Source: Winogradskyella pelagia
Lineage (GTDB): Bacteria; Bacteroidota; Bacteroidia; Flavobacteriales; Flavobacteriaceae
Reading direction: 5' to 3'
Assembly (NCBI RefSeq): GCF_017581965.1
Contig: NZ_JAGEVF010000004.1
Location: forward strand, 186,001 to 250,000
Length of the DNA: 64,000 nucleotides
The notes under the pieces were generated by a model that made no database searches, was not told where the DNA came from, and worked only from the letters and a program-made list of their open reading frames with translations. The position numbers and the translations under genes are program-made. Numbering within the stretch: the stretch's first letter is position 1; every line of letters starts with the position of its first letter. Below are positions 8,234 through 17,392 of the stretch, piece by piece.

Positions 8234-10006
8234 CTATATTTTTGCCTGGAATGTATACAAATCATAGTAGCGGCCCTTCAACGCTAATAAATCATCATGT
8301 GTACCACGTTCTACAATACGACCAGTTTCTATGACCAAAATCTGATCTGCTCTTTTTATAGTACTCAGGCGGTGGGCAATAACAATAGTGGTTCTATTGT
8401 TGGTTAATTGAGATAAGCTTTTCTGAATCAATCCCTCACTTTCGGTATCTAAATTAGAAGTTGCCTCATCTAGAATAATGATTTTAGGATCGGCCAAAAT
8501 CGCCCTAGCTATCGCAATACGCTGACGTTGTCCTCCTGATAGTTTTACACCTCTCTCACCTATTAAGGTATCTAGGCCATCATCAAAACGATCTGTAAAC
8601 TCATTAACATAAGCCGCTTTCACTGCATTTTGAAGTTGAGCTTCAGTCGCATTTGGTCTTGGAAACATAATATTTTCTCGTATCGTACCTTCAAACAAAA
8701 ACTCATCCTGCAACACAACGCCTAAGTGCTGCCTAAAACTATTGAGCTTTACCTTTGATAAATCATGACCATCAATAGTAATTAATCCTGACTCTGGATC
8801 TAAGAAGGTTGCCGACAAACCAGCGATGGTAGATTTACCAGAGCCTGAACTGCCCACCAGAGCCGTAACCGTGCCAGATGGTGCTTCAAAATCAATATTG
8901 TACAATACTGGCTTTCCTTCTTCATAAGCAAAGGATACGTCACTAAATTTTATATCACCATGAATACCATCTAATTGAATGGTCCTTTCGGGTTGTTCGT
9001 CTTCAGCAGCTAAATTCATTAGCTCTTCTGTTCGGTCTAAACCAGCTAGAGCCTCAGTGAGCTGGCTACCTATATTACTCATTTGAACAATAGGTGCGAT
9101 CATGAAACCAAGAATCAAAGTGAAAAATAAAAATTCTCCAGTGGTCATGCTATCACTTATCATATAATAACCTCCAATACCCATAATACCAGTGGTTGCT
9201 ACACCTATTAAGAAGGTTGAAGAGCTCGTCATTAAGGCGGTTGCCGTCAAACTCTTTTTTACGTTTTCATACAAACGCTCCACGCCTTTCTCAAAAGTCT
9301 TATTTTCTTGTTCCTCAGCATTAAAAGCTTTAATAACCCTAACACCTGCAAGGGTTTCCGTCAAACGACCAGTAACTTCGGCATTGATTTTTCCACGATT
9401 TCTAAAAACCGGACGTATAAATTTAAAGGCTTTTAAAGCCACTAGTCCAAAAATAGATAGAGGTACGAAGACAAAAAGTGTCATCCAAGGATTTAATTTT
9501 ATTAAAATCACCAATGATACTATGGCTGTGAAGGAGCCTCCTACCAGCTGCACTAAACCTGTACCAATTAAATTCCTTACACCTTCAACATCGCTCATAA
9601 TACGAGATACCAAAGCACCCGACTTTGTATTGTCAAAAAAACGAATTGGAAGCGATAACACTTTCTTTTGAACTTGTGCCCTCAATTCCGAAATTAAATA
9701 CTGTGCTTGCACACTCAAAATACGTGTAAGCAAAAACGAAGTCACCGCTTGTACCAAAATGGCCGCTAGAACTATTGCAATAAGCACATATAAGGCATCG
9801 ACATCCTTATTAGGAACCACATCATCCAACAACACTTTACTTTGCCATGGCAAAATAAGGCCAGATAAACTCCTTATAACTATAAGTACCAACCCAATAA
9901 AAACAAGATTACGTCTAGGCCAAATAATAGTCTTAAAGGCGGTTGCCATTGTAACTTTAGGTTTATTCGATTGAGATGGTTTGGATTTGTCTTTTAAATG
10001 CTTCAT
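8234..10006 (-). CDS. ABC transporter with fused permease and ATPase (MsbA/exporter type)
   Basis: A 590-residue half-transporter: a type IV (exporter) membrane domain of six helices (about 30-325) followed by an ATPase domain (about 345-590). The ATPase has Walker A GSSGSGKST near 383-391, signature LSGGQRQRIAIARAIL near 486, Walker B with ILDEATSNLD near 506, and an H-loop IAHRLST. It probably works as a homodimer exporting lipid, drug or peptide substrates. The N-terminus is short and basic (KDKSKPSQSNKPK) with no peptidase domain. It is a single gene with a candidate TAnnTTTG promoter 130 bases upstream. The substrate cannot be deduced. Confidence 0.88.
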   Translation of the reverse strand: MKHLKDKSKPSQSNKPKVTMATAFKTIIWPRRNLVFIGLVLIVIRSLSGLILPWQSKVLLDDVVPNKDVDALYVLIAIVLAAILVQAVTSFLLTRILSVQAQYLISELRAQVQKKVLSLPIRFFDNTKSGALVSRIMSDVEGVRNLIGTGLVQLVGGSFTAIVSLVILIKLNPWMTLFVFVPLSIFGLVALKAFKFIRPVFRNRGKINAEVTGRLTETLAGVRVIKAFNAEEQENKTFEKGVERLYENVKKSLTATALMTSSSTFLIGVATTGIMGIGGYYMISDSMTTGEFLFFTLILGFMIAPIVQMSNIGSQLTEALAGLDRTEELMNLAAEDEQPERTIQLDGIHGDIKFSDVSFAYEEGKPVLYNIDFEAPSGTVTALVGSSGSGKSTIAGLSATFLDPESGLITIDGHDLSKVKLNSFRQHLGVVLQDEFLFEGTIRENIMFPRPNATEAQLQNAVKAAYVNEFTDRFDDGLDTLIGERGVKLSGGQRQRIAIARAILADPKIIILDEATSNLDTESEGLIQKSLSQLTNNRTTIVIAHRLSTIKRADQILVIETGRIVERGTHDDLLALKGRYYDLYTFQAKI

Positions 10007-10131
10007 GGCATCTGATTGTATTAAATATTCTAAAACTTAACCTTTGTTTAAAGCTAGCACTAGACATTTTAACGCCTTGTTTTAATTTAATAAAGGCTAA
10101 TCGTAATGTAAATGCTGAACCTTGGAGGGTG

Positions 10132-10139
10132 CAAAAGTA
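10132..10139 (-). promoter_or_regulatory. Candidate -7 box for the ABC transporter gene
   Basis: The minus strand reads TACTTTTG, matching TAnnTTTG, in the 200-base divergent gap between the ABC transporter and MFS genes. No convincing -33 TTTG was found. A leader of roughly 120 bases would result. Confidence 0.35.
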
Positions 10140-10212
10140 GGTTTAAATACGTATTAGATCTTAATATTTGATTTAAATGTCTCTTCCTTCAAATAATAGT
10201 TGATAATTGACT

Positions 10213-10220
10213 TACTTTTG
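10213..10220 (+). promoter_or_regulatory. Candidate -7 box for the MFS gene (nearly leaderless)
   Basis: TACTTTTG matches TAnnTTTG and lies only four bases before the preferred ATG at 10225. If used, the mRNA would be leaderless or nearly so. A -33 partner at the right spacing was not seen. Confidence 0.35.
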
Positions 10221-10224
10221 CGCC

Positions 10225-11430
10225 ATGAAAAATCGGTCTCAAGCAGAATTTGTAGTATTGATGGCAGCATTAATGTCTATTGTAGCACTGTCTATTGACG
10301 CAGTACTACCAGCCTTGCCAAATATTGGTGACCATCTAAGTGTTACAGATCCTAGCAATAATCAAAAAATCATAACAATGATTTTTTTGGGATTAGGTAT
10401 GGGCCAGCTTGTCTTTGGACCTCTCTCAGATAGTTTTGGACGCAAGCCCATTGTATATATGGGATTTGTGGTATTCATAATTGCATCTATCATTTGTATC
10501 ACCACTAAGAGTTTTGAAATGATGATTTTTGGCCGAATACTTCAAGGTATTGGTCTTGCTTCACCAAGAACCATGTGTATTGCCATGGTAAGGGATAGCT
10601 ACAGTGGCGATTATATGGCTAAAATATTATCGATTGTTGTGATGATTTTTATCCTAGTACCGGTTATAGCACCAACCTTAGGGCAACTATTAATGGTGTA
10701 TTTCAGTTGGAAATCCATATTCATTTTTACACTTGGTTTCGGCGTTATTGTCATGCTTTGGTTTTGGCTTAGGCAGGAGGAAACCCTCAAAGAAAAATAT
10801 AAAATACCCTATCGGCTAAGCATCTTTAAAACAGGAGCTATTGAATTCTTTAAAATACGCTCTGCTGTTATTTATACCATTTTATCGGGACTAATAACCG
10901 GTTCATTTATGGTATACTTAAGCACATCTCAGCAAATTTTTGAAAATCAATATGGGCTCGCTGAGGAGTTTCCTTTAATTTTTGCCAGCTTGGCTATTTC
11001 CGTTGGATTAGCCACATTCTTTAATAGCCAACTCGTAATTAAGTATGGCATGCGAAGGATAGTACACACAGCTATGCTATCTTTTGTTAGTATATCACTA
11101 ATATTCCTATTGATTTTTAATTCTCAACTGAACCCACCTATAGAAATCTTAGTTGGTTTCTTTGCACTTCAATTTTTTACAATAGGTTTTCTTTTTGGTA
11201 ATCTCAGAGCTTTAGCCATGGAGCCAATGGGGCACATTGCAGGAGTTGGTTCGGCATTAAATGGTTTTATTTCTACCGTTATGGCAGTTCCGATTGCCGA
11301 TTTTATTGGTGGGTTTGTAAAGGATTCAGTAATTCCGCTTTTCGCAGGATTCTTGGTCTGCGGGATGATATCATTGCTACTCTTTTATTCTAACAGCAAT
11401 AGAGTTACCAAACTTTTAAAACAGATTTAA
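10225..11430 (+). CDS. MFS transporter of the Bcr/CflA multidrug family
   Basis: A protein of about 401 residues with twelve predicted membrane helices, the usual size for Bcr/CflA drug:H+ antiporters. Visible marks are the helix-1 pattern SIDAVLPALPNIG, the motif-A loop GPLSDSFGRKPI between helices 2 and 3, and GRILQGIG in helix 4. It probably expels drugs or metabolites across the inner membrane. I start it at ATG 10225 (MKNRSQAEF) rather than 18 bases upstream, since the extra residues are not family-like. It overlaps the convergent Sua5/YciO-like gene by four bases. Confidence 0.85.
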   Translation: MKNRSQAEFVVLMAALMSIVALSIDAVLPALPNIGDHLSVTDPSNNQKIITMIFLGLGMGQLVFGPLSDSFGRKPIVYMGFVVFIIASIICITTKSFEMMIFGRILQGIGLASPRTMCIAMVRDSYSGDYMAKILSIVVMIFILVPVIAPTLGQLLMVYFSWKSIFIFTLGFGVIVMLWFWLRQEETLKEKYKIPYRLSIFKTGAIEFFKIRSAVIYTILSGLITGSFMVYLSTSQQIFENQYGLAEEFPLIFASLAISVGLATFFNSQLVIKYGMRRIVHTAMLSFVSISLIFLLIFNSQLNPPIEILVGFFALQFFTIGFLFGNLRALAMEPMGHIAGVGSALNGFISTVMAVPIADFIGGFVKDSVIPLFAGFLVCGMISLLLFYSNSNRVTKLLKQI

Positions 11431-12047
11431 AAAATCTCTAAATTGCCTTTCCCTTGTCTAACGATAATGGGCTCGCCTTCAGAGAGGTCAATAATGGTAG
11501 AACCCTCATTACCTCCGTACCCACCGTCAACAACAAGATCAACGCGCTTATCCCATTTTTCTAAAATTAACTCAGGATCAGTGGTATACTCCACTATTTC
11601 ATCATCATCTCGTATGGAAGTTGATACGAGTGGATGCCCTAAACTGTTAACTATGGCCAAGGTAATTGGATTATCGGGCACTCTTATCCCAACTGTTTTG
11701 CGCTTCTTAAATGGGTTTGGTAAGTTTTTAGAACCTGGAAGAATAAAGGTATACGGTCCTGGCAAGGCTCGTTTTAATATTTTAAATGTTGTGGTATCTA
11801 TTTGCTTAACATAATCACTAAGATTACTAAGGTCTTCACAAATGAAAGAGAAGTTAGATTTTTCGAGTTTTACACCCTTAATTTTTGCAATGCGCTCCAA
11901 AGCTTTGATATTAGTAATATCGCAACCTAAGCCATAAACCGTATCTGTTGGGTAAATAACGAGACCTCCCTTTTTTAACACATCTACCACTTTTTGAATC
12001 GCTTTTGGGTTTGGGTTCTCGGGATATATTTTGATAAAGTCAGCCAT
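11427..12047 (-). CDS. Sua5/YciO/YrdC family protein (threonylcarbamoyl-AMP synthase-like)
   Basis: A 206-residue single-domain YrdC-fold protein. Marks are GGLVIYPTDTVYGLGCD at the N-terminus, LPGPYTFIL near 92, and VGIRVPDNP and HPLVSTSIR further on. True TsaC/Sua5 enzymes make threonylcarbamoyl-AMP for the t6A37 modification of tRNAs. The stretch KGVKLEKSNFSFICED lacks the classical KxR/SxN arrangement and looks closer to the YciO branch, whose role is less sure. The name is therefore given at family level only. It lies 20 bases downstream of the UvrD/PcrA helicase gene on the same strand and probably shares its transcript. Confidence 0.8.
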   Translation of the reverse strand: MADFIKIYPENPNPKAIQKVVDVLKKGGLVIYPTDTVYGLGCDITNIKALERIAKIKGVKLEKSNFSFICEDLSNLSDYVKQIDTTTFKILKRALPGPYTFILPGSKNLPNPFKKRKTVGIRVPDNPITLAIVNSLGHPLVSTSIRDDDEIVEYTTDPELILEKWDKRVDLVVDGGYGGNEGSTIIDLSEGEPIIVRQGKGNLEIF

Positions 12048-12067
12048 AAATAAATCTGTAAAACAAT

Positions 12068-14404
12068 CTAACCCAAAATCTCCAGTTTAGCAAACCGAAG
12101 TAAAAGCTTTTTGGTATCCCCATTTTTAAATTTTATTTCGGCTTTTAAATCACTTCCTACCCCTTCAATTTTTAGCACCTCACCTCGACCAAATCTCTGA
12201 TGGTTAACTATGTTTCCTACAGCTAACTTACCATCAAACAGATTAGAACTTCCTTTAGATTTAGTCACTGGTTTCAATTTTTTTGGTGTACTAATTTTAA
12301 ACGGTTCGGCTTTTTTCTGATTGCTTTTTTTCTGGAGTTTTGGAGACTTTGGTTTTGCAAACCGTACTTTGTTCGGTTCTATATCTCCAAAAATCGAAGC
12401 ATCTAACATAGGATTAAAGCGCTGCTCTTGCAACGGTGTTATAACATCTAGGTATTGCTCATCTATTTCTTCTATAAACCGACTAGGTTCTGCATCGATG
12501 AGTTTTCCCCACCGGTAACGCGATAAGGTATAGGTGAGATAGGCTTGTTTTTCTGCTCTAGTTAAAGCCACGTAAAATAGACGTCGTTCTTCTTCAAGCT
12601 CGCTTCGTGTATTCATACTCATAGCGCTAGGAAACAAATCTTCCTCCATACCTACAATGAATACATGCGGAAACTCTAATCCTTTGGCCAAATGTATTGT
12701 CATTAAAGCAACGTGATTAGGATCGCCTTTATCGGAATCTAAATCCGTTGCCAACGCCACATCTTCCAAAAACTCGGATAGAGATGCTGTAGCGTCTGCA
12801 ACTTCCACCTGTCCTTCTACAAAGTCTTTTATACCATTTAATAATTCTTCAATATTCTCCATTTTGGCAATACCCTCTGGAGTGCCATCCTTTTTAAATT
12901 CCCTAATCAACCCGGTAACTTTAACAACGTGCTCTGCCAATTCAAAAGCATTGGCATTAGCATTCATCACCTGGAAACTTTCAGTCATGGTCGCAAAGTC
13001 CTTCAACTTATTGCGAGTTCCAGAGTTTACTTTTACATCAAGTTCATCAATACGCCTTATAACATCAAAAATGGAAATATCATATGCATTAGCAGCAACA
13101 ACTAAACGGTCTAAAGTAGTTTGGCCTATGCCACGAGCTGGAAAATTTATAATTCGTTTAAGGGCCTCTTCATCTGCTGGGTTCAAAATCAACCGTAAAT
13201 AGGACAATACATCCTTTATTTCCTTTCTTTGGTAAAAAGAGAGACCTCCATAAATTCTGTAATTTATATCGCGCTTCCTCAAGGCATCTTCTATAGCTCT
13301 TGATTGTGCATTAGTTCTATACAGCACTGCAAAGTCTTGACTCTGTAACTGATGTTGCATCTTGGCTTCAAAAATGGTACTTGCGACATAACGTCCTTCG
13401 TCACCATCAGTCATTAAGCGATTAACCTTTATTTTTGGACCTTCTTCATTGGCTGTCCAAACAATCTTATCGAGTTTATTTTGGTTTTTATCTATTACAG
13501 AATTGGCCGCATTAACTATGTTCTTTGTGGACCTATAATTCTGTTCCAATCTAAACACCTTCACATCATCATAATCGCGCTGAAAATTGAGAATATTACT
13601 AATATTAGCGCCTCTAAAAGCATAAATACTCTGAGCATCATCGCCAACTACGCATATATTATGAAACCGGTCTGCCAAGGCCCTTACAATAAGATATTGA
13701 GAATGGTTGGTATCCTGGTACTCATCTACTAAAATATACCTGAATCGGTCTTGGTATTTTGCTAAAACATCTGGGAACCTCGTAAGAAGCTCATTGGTCT
13801 TCAGTAACAAATCATCAAAATCCATAGCACCAGCCTTAAAACAACGCTCTACATAATTTTGATAGATTTCACCAATCCGAGGTCTTCGCGCAGCAGCATC
13901 CGCCTCCATCAATTCAGGATTATTAAAATAGGCCTTAACCGTAATTAAACTGTTTTTGTAAGAAGAAATCCTAGACCTAATCTGTTTGTACTTATAAACA
14001 TCCTTGTCTAAGCCCATTTCTTTAATAATGGATGAAATTAGACGGTCTGAATCTTGAGTGTCATAAATGGTGAAATTACTGGGATAGCCTAAGCGGTCAG
14101 ATTCAATTCTCAAAATCTTGGCAAATACGGAATGGAAGGTGCCCATCCACAAATTTTTTGCTTCAGAATCTCCAACGATACTGGCAATTCTGCCCTTCAT
14201 CTCACGAGCAGCCTTATTGGTAAAGGTTAAAGCCAGAATATTGAATGGATCAATCCCTTGACTCATGAGATAGGCAATTCTAAAAGTCAAAACTCTTGTC
14301 TTACCAGAGCCCGCACCAGCTATTACAATCATTGGACCATCCTTCTGCAGGGTTGGTGCTAACTGCGCCTCGTTAAGTTGACTTAAATACTTCTCCAAAA
14401 TCAA
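12068..14404 (-). CDS. UvrD/PcrA-type superfamily 1 DNA helicase
   Basis: A 778-residue 3'-5' helicase of the UvrD/PcrA/Rep group. Marks: a Q-motif LNEAQLAP, Walker A AGAGSGKTRVLT (near 31), motif Ia ALTFTNKAAREMKGR, Walker B ILVDEYQDTN (near 225), motif III VVGDDAQSIYAFRGA, motif IV LEQNYRST, motif V MTIHLAKGLEFPHVFI and motif VI EEERRLFYVALTRAEK. After an unstructured basic linker (about 670-725), the C-terminus has a small Tudor-like VGNIVNHQRFGRGEVLKIEG domain, which in PcrA binds RNA polymerase. It unwinds DNA in nucleotide excision and mismatch repair and clears stalled forks and polymerases. Confidence 0.92.
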   Translation of the reverse strand: MILEKYLSQLNEAQLAPTLQKDGPMIVIAGAGSGKTRVLTFRIAYLMSQGIDPFNILALTFTNKAAREMKGRIASIVGDSEAKNLWMGTFHSVFAKILRIESDRLGYPSNFTIYDTQDSDRLISSIIKEMGLDKDVYKYKQIRSRISSYKNSLITVKAYFNNPELMEADAAARRPRIGEIYQNYVERCFKAGAMDFDDLLLKTNELLTRFPDVLAKYQDRFRYILVDEYQDTNHSQYLIVRALADRFHNICVVGDDAQSIYAFRGANISNILNFQRDYDDVKVFRLEQNYRSTKNIVNAANSVIDKNQNKLDKIVWTANEEGPKIKVNRLMTDGDEGRYVASTIFEAKMQHQLQSQDFAVLYRTNAQSRAIEDALRKRDINYRIYGGLSFYQRKEIKDVLSYLRLILNPADEEALKRIINFPARGIGQTTLDRLVVAANAYDISIFDVIRRIDELDVKVNSGTRNKLKDFATMTESFQVMNANANAFELAEHVVKVTGLIREFKKDGTPEGIAKMENIEELLNGIKDFVEGQVEVADATASLSEFLEDVALATDLDSDKGDPNHVALMTIHLAKGLEFPHVFIVGMEEDLFPSAMSMNTRSELEEERRLFYVALTRAEKQAYLTYTLSRYRWGKLIDAEPSRFIEEIDEQYLDVITPLQEQRFNPMLDASIFGDIEPNKVRFAKPKSPKLQKKSNQKKAEPFKISTPKKLKPVTKSKGSSNLFDGKLAVGNIVNHQRFGRGEVLKIEGVGSDLKAEIKFKNGDTKKLLLRFAKLEILG

Positions 14405-14531
14405 TTTTTTTCAGCTGTGAAAATACGTATTGTCCTAAGTTTTTCCATGACTAATGCTTATTAATTATAAACAATGTTTCAAAAACAGAGGTAACTGAAA
14501 TTTCAATATCTTAGTGAAAATTTTAATCCAC

Positions 14532-15800
14532 ATGAAATACATTTTAACCCTACTTCTTTTATTGCCGTGCGTGGTATTTTCTCAAGCTAATATTGACAAA
14601 GACATTGCCAATGTTGAAGAAAAACTAATAGATTGGCGTCATTATTTTCACCAAAATCCAGAACTTTCCAACCGTGAGTATAAAACCGCAGAAAAGATTG
14701 CCGAGCATCTTGAAAATCTCGGACTTGATGTAGAAACAGGTATTGCGAAAACTGGTGTAATTGGTATTTTGAAAGGTGACCAACCTGGCAAAGTTATAGC
14801 CCTACGTGCAGATATAGACGCACTTCCTGTTACCGAGCGTAACAACCTTCCTTTTAAATCTGAGGTGAGAACCACATTTTTAAATACTGAAACTGGTGTA
14901 ATGCACGCTTGCGGGCACGATACTCACATTGCTATACTAATGGCAACGGCTGAAATCTTAGCTAAACACAAGGACAAGATAAAAGGTACCGTTAAATTTA
15001 TTTTTCAACCCGCTGAAGAAGGTCCTCCACCTGGCGAAGAAGGCGGAGCCAAATTAATGATAAAAGAAGGTGCCCTTGAGAATCCTAAGGTTGATGCCAT
15101 TTTTGGGCTTCATATCAATTCCGAAACTCCAGTTGGCACTATAAAATACAAAACCGAGGGTATTATGGCTTCGGTGGAGCGCTTTGTCATCACTGTAAAG
15201 GGGAAACAAACTCATGGCTCCCAACCATGGTCTGGCGTAGACCCGATTATGATTTCAGCTAAAATTATTGATGGCCTCCAGACTATTATTAGTAGAGAAG
15301 CCAAATTAACAGACGAGGCTGCGGTAATTACCGTTGGTAAAATCACAGCAGGTACCCGCTTTAATATTATACCAGAATCTGCTGAACTTATTGGTACCGT
15401 TAGAACCTTAGACCCAAAAATGAGGGAAATGATTATTAATCGCATGAGAGAAATGTCTAAATCTATTGCAGAAGCCTATGGTGGAGAAGTGGAAATTAGC
15501 TTTCAGAATAATACATCCATTACCTACAACGACCCTGAGCTAACAGCTCAAATACTTCCTTCTCTACAGAAGGTAGCCAGTAAAGAGAAGGTGGAACTAA
15601 TGAAAGCTACTACAGGTGGAGAGGACTTTTCATATTTTCAAGAAAAGGTGCCAGGTGTATATTTCTTTCTAGGTGGAATGTCTCCTGGAACGACAGAACC
15701 CTACCCGCACCATACTCCAGACTTTAGAATTGACGATAGTGGTATGCTTCTTGGTGTTAGAGCTTTTACTCAAATTACATTTGACTACTTGAATAATTAA
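14532..15800 (+). CDS. Secreted M20D amidohydrolase / peptidase
   Basis: A 422-residue di-zinc hydrolase of the M20D subfamily (IAA-amino acid hydrolase, N-acyl-amino acid amidohydrolase). I use ATG 14532, which begins a clear signal peptide (MKYILTLLLLLPCVVFSQ), instead of an upstream GTG; the protein should be periplasmic. Metal ligands are in HACGHDTH (about 125-132), QPAEEG (about 159) and FGLHI (about 193); the C-terminal TTGGEDFSYF and the HHTPDF end complete the active site. A lid domain lies at about 200-310. Likely substrates are N-acylated amino acids or short peptides. The gene is single; its immediate neighbours are not functionally related. Confidence 0.88.
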   Translation: MKYILTLLLLLPCVVFSQANIDKDIANVEEKLIDWRHYFHQNPELSNREYKTAEKIAEHLENLGLDVETGIAKTGVIGILKGDQPGKVIALRADIDALPVTERNNLPFKSEVRTTFLNTETGVMHACGHDTHIAILMATAEILAKHKDKIKGTVKFIFQPAEEGPPPGEEGGAKLMIKEGALENPKVDAIFGLHINSETPVGTIKYKTEGIMASVERFVITVKGKQTHGSQPWSGVDPIMISAKIIDGLQTIISREAKLTDEAAVITVGKITAGTRFNIIPESAELIGTVRTLDPKMREMIINRMREMSKSIAEAYGGEVEISFQNNTSITYNDPELTAQILPSLQKVASKEKVELMKATTGGEDFSYFQEKVPGVYFFLGGMSPGTTEPYPHHTPDFRIDDSGMLLGVRAFTQITFDYLNN

Positions 15801-15919
15801 CAAGAAAATTCAATGAAATTTTTCAATACCAAAAGGAGTGAGTGGCTTCCGATGGTGAACAATTTTTAAAAGATTGTCATTATCTTGGCATAAATATTAA
15901 TACCAAGTTGAACTAACAT

Positions 15920-16441
15920 ATGGAACTAGAACGAATCATTGACATTTTATTTAACCTATTACCTGCTGCCATTGTAGGAGCTATTGCCTATTATTTCTTT
16001 AAACAACATATTGAAAACGAAGCTGGCAGAAGACGCTTCCTTTTACAAAAAGATAGACAGAAAGAATCCTTTCCGATTAGGCTACAAGCTTATGAACGTA
16101 TGGCGTTGTTTTTGGAGCGTATAACACCATCAAAGCTATTGACTAGAGTCAACCCAACATCTTCTAATAAAGAGGATTATGAAGCTTTACTTGTAGCAAG
16201 CATTCAACAAGAGTTTGAACATAACCTATCTCAACAAATCTATTTAAGTGACGATTGTTGGACCGTTATTATTGCTGCTAAAAATGCCACGATTCAATTA
16301 ATTAGAAAGGCTAACATGAACGAAAAAACAGATTCAGCCAACAAACTTAGAGAGGTTATTCTTACTGAATTAATGGAAACCTCTGCTCCTAGTAATGCCG
16401 CGCTTTCCTTCATCAAAAAAGAGGTTGGTGAAATGTGGTAG
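15920..16441 (+). CDS. Uncharacterised membrane-anchored protein
   Basis: A 173-residue protein I cannot assign to a known function. One N-terminal membrane helix (about 8-27, ILFNLLPAAIVGAIAYYFF) is followed by a cytosolic helical domain rich in charged residues; EAGRRRFLLQKDRQKESFPIRLQAYERM is just after the membrane. Similar single-pass helical proteins recur in flavobacterial genomes. It stands alone between an M20 amidohydrolase and the convergent patatin gene. No signal for export of the main domain is present. The ATG follows an A-rich leader and coding quality is good over the whole length. Confidence 0.65.
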   Translation: MELERIIDILFNLLPAAIVGAIAYYFFKQHIENEAGRRRFLLQKDRQKESFPIRLQAYERMALFLERITPSKLLTRVNPTSSNKEDYEALLVASIQQEFEHNLSQQIYLSDDCWTVIIAAKNATIQLIRKANMNEKTDSANKLREVILTELMETSAPSNAALSFIKKEVGEMW

Positions 16442-16504
16442 ACTAAAATGAGAGCGCTTTGTTATTACAAATAAATGTCGTTATGTGCCTAGAGCATCTT
16501 CTTT

Positions 16505-17392
16505 TTAACAAGCGTTGTGCTTTCTTTTGGCGTATTCAAAGCCTTGCTTCCACCACTTTTCCATAAGTCGCTTGCTAAAAATCAAAGAGTTCTCTGTGAG
16601 CGTAGTTGGCGTGTAATATAAATTCAATTTTACATCGTTGTTAGTTGCTGCCAGCTTACCAATTGTAATATCACTTCGTTCCACCTGATTCATCAAATGC
16701 CCAAAAAGATTAAGCATTAAGGAAAACGGATTACGACCGAGCACCTTTTGCTTTTCTAAATTTTCCGCTTCTAAAATAACCGCATCAACCTCAGTGGCCC
16801 CTCTTAAGATAGCCTCACGTATAGGAATTACGCAGCCCAATCCTCCATCTGCATACTCATAGCCATTAACCGTAGCCAAGGACATAAATGGTATATAGTT
16901 ACAAGAAATCCAGATCCAATTGCAAAATTCTTCATAAGAACAGTCATTGATAGATTTATATTCTACCCGATTTAAAGAGAGATTAGAGACTGTTACTACA
17001 ATATCGTGCTTGTTCTCTTTTATAGCAAGGTATTCTTCATAAGTAAAATTACGCTTAATATTACGTTTCAAGGCCTTGCTTTCACCGAAGGTCCGTTTAC
17101 GTTTTATAAACTGCCACAACGAATTTACAAAATCTATGGAGACATATTCCCTATCTCCTTTTTTGCGCTGTACAAAAGGGCTCACACTAAAAATATCGTG
17201 CTGTTGCACATTAGTATAAATTTTGTAAAGTTTCGGAATATTATTAACTGCCAAATGAGGAACGAGCAAACTCCCTGTTGAAGTGCCAAGAAATAAATCA
17301 TAGGTACGTTTCTCTTCTTGCATTAGGTATTGTGCAACACCACCTGCAAAAGCACCTTTACTACCACCTCCTGAAATAACCAGAGCCTTCAT
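16505..17392 (-). CDS. Patatin-like phospholipase
   Basis: A 295-residue patatin/RssA-type serine hydrolase. Marks: oxyanion hole GGGSKGAFAGG at the N-terminus, nucleophile elbow GTSTG with the serine inside GTSTGSLLVPHL, and the catalytic Asp in ADGGL. The Ser-Asp dyad is intact. There is no signal peptide, so it acts in the cytosol or at the inner membrane face, releasing fatty acids from lipids. The start codon overlaps the stop of the M1 peptidase gene by one base (TAATG), so the two are translated from one mRNA. Confidence 0.85.
   Translation of the reverse strand: MKALVISGGGSKGAFAGGVAQYLMQEEKRTYDLFLGTSTGSLLVPHLAVNNIPKLYKIYTNVQQHDIFSVSPFVQRKKGDREYVSIDFVNSLWQFIKRKRTFGESKALKRNIKRNFTYEEYLAIKENKHDIVVTVSNLSLNRVEYKSINDCSYEEFCNWIWISCNYIPFMSLATVNGYEYADGGLGCVIPIREAILRGATEVDAVILEAENLEKQKVLGRNPFSLMLNLFGHLMNQVERSDITIGKLAATNNDVKLNLYYTPTTLTENSLIFSKRLMEKWWKQGFEYAKRKHNAC

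Noticed and set aside
9192..9671. 159-residue plus-strand frame opposite the ABC transporter
   Set aside because: It lies wholly inside the well-supported transporter gene and has low-complexity K/F/T/S composition typical of antisense frames.
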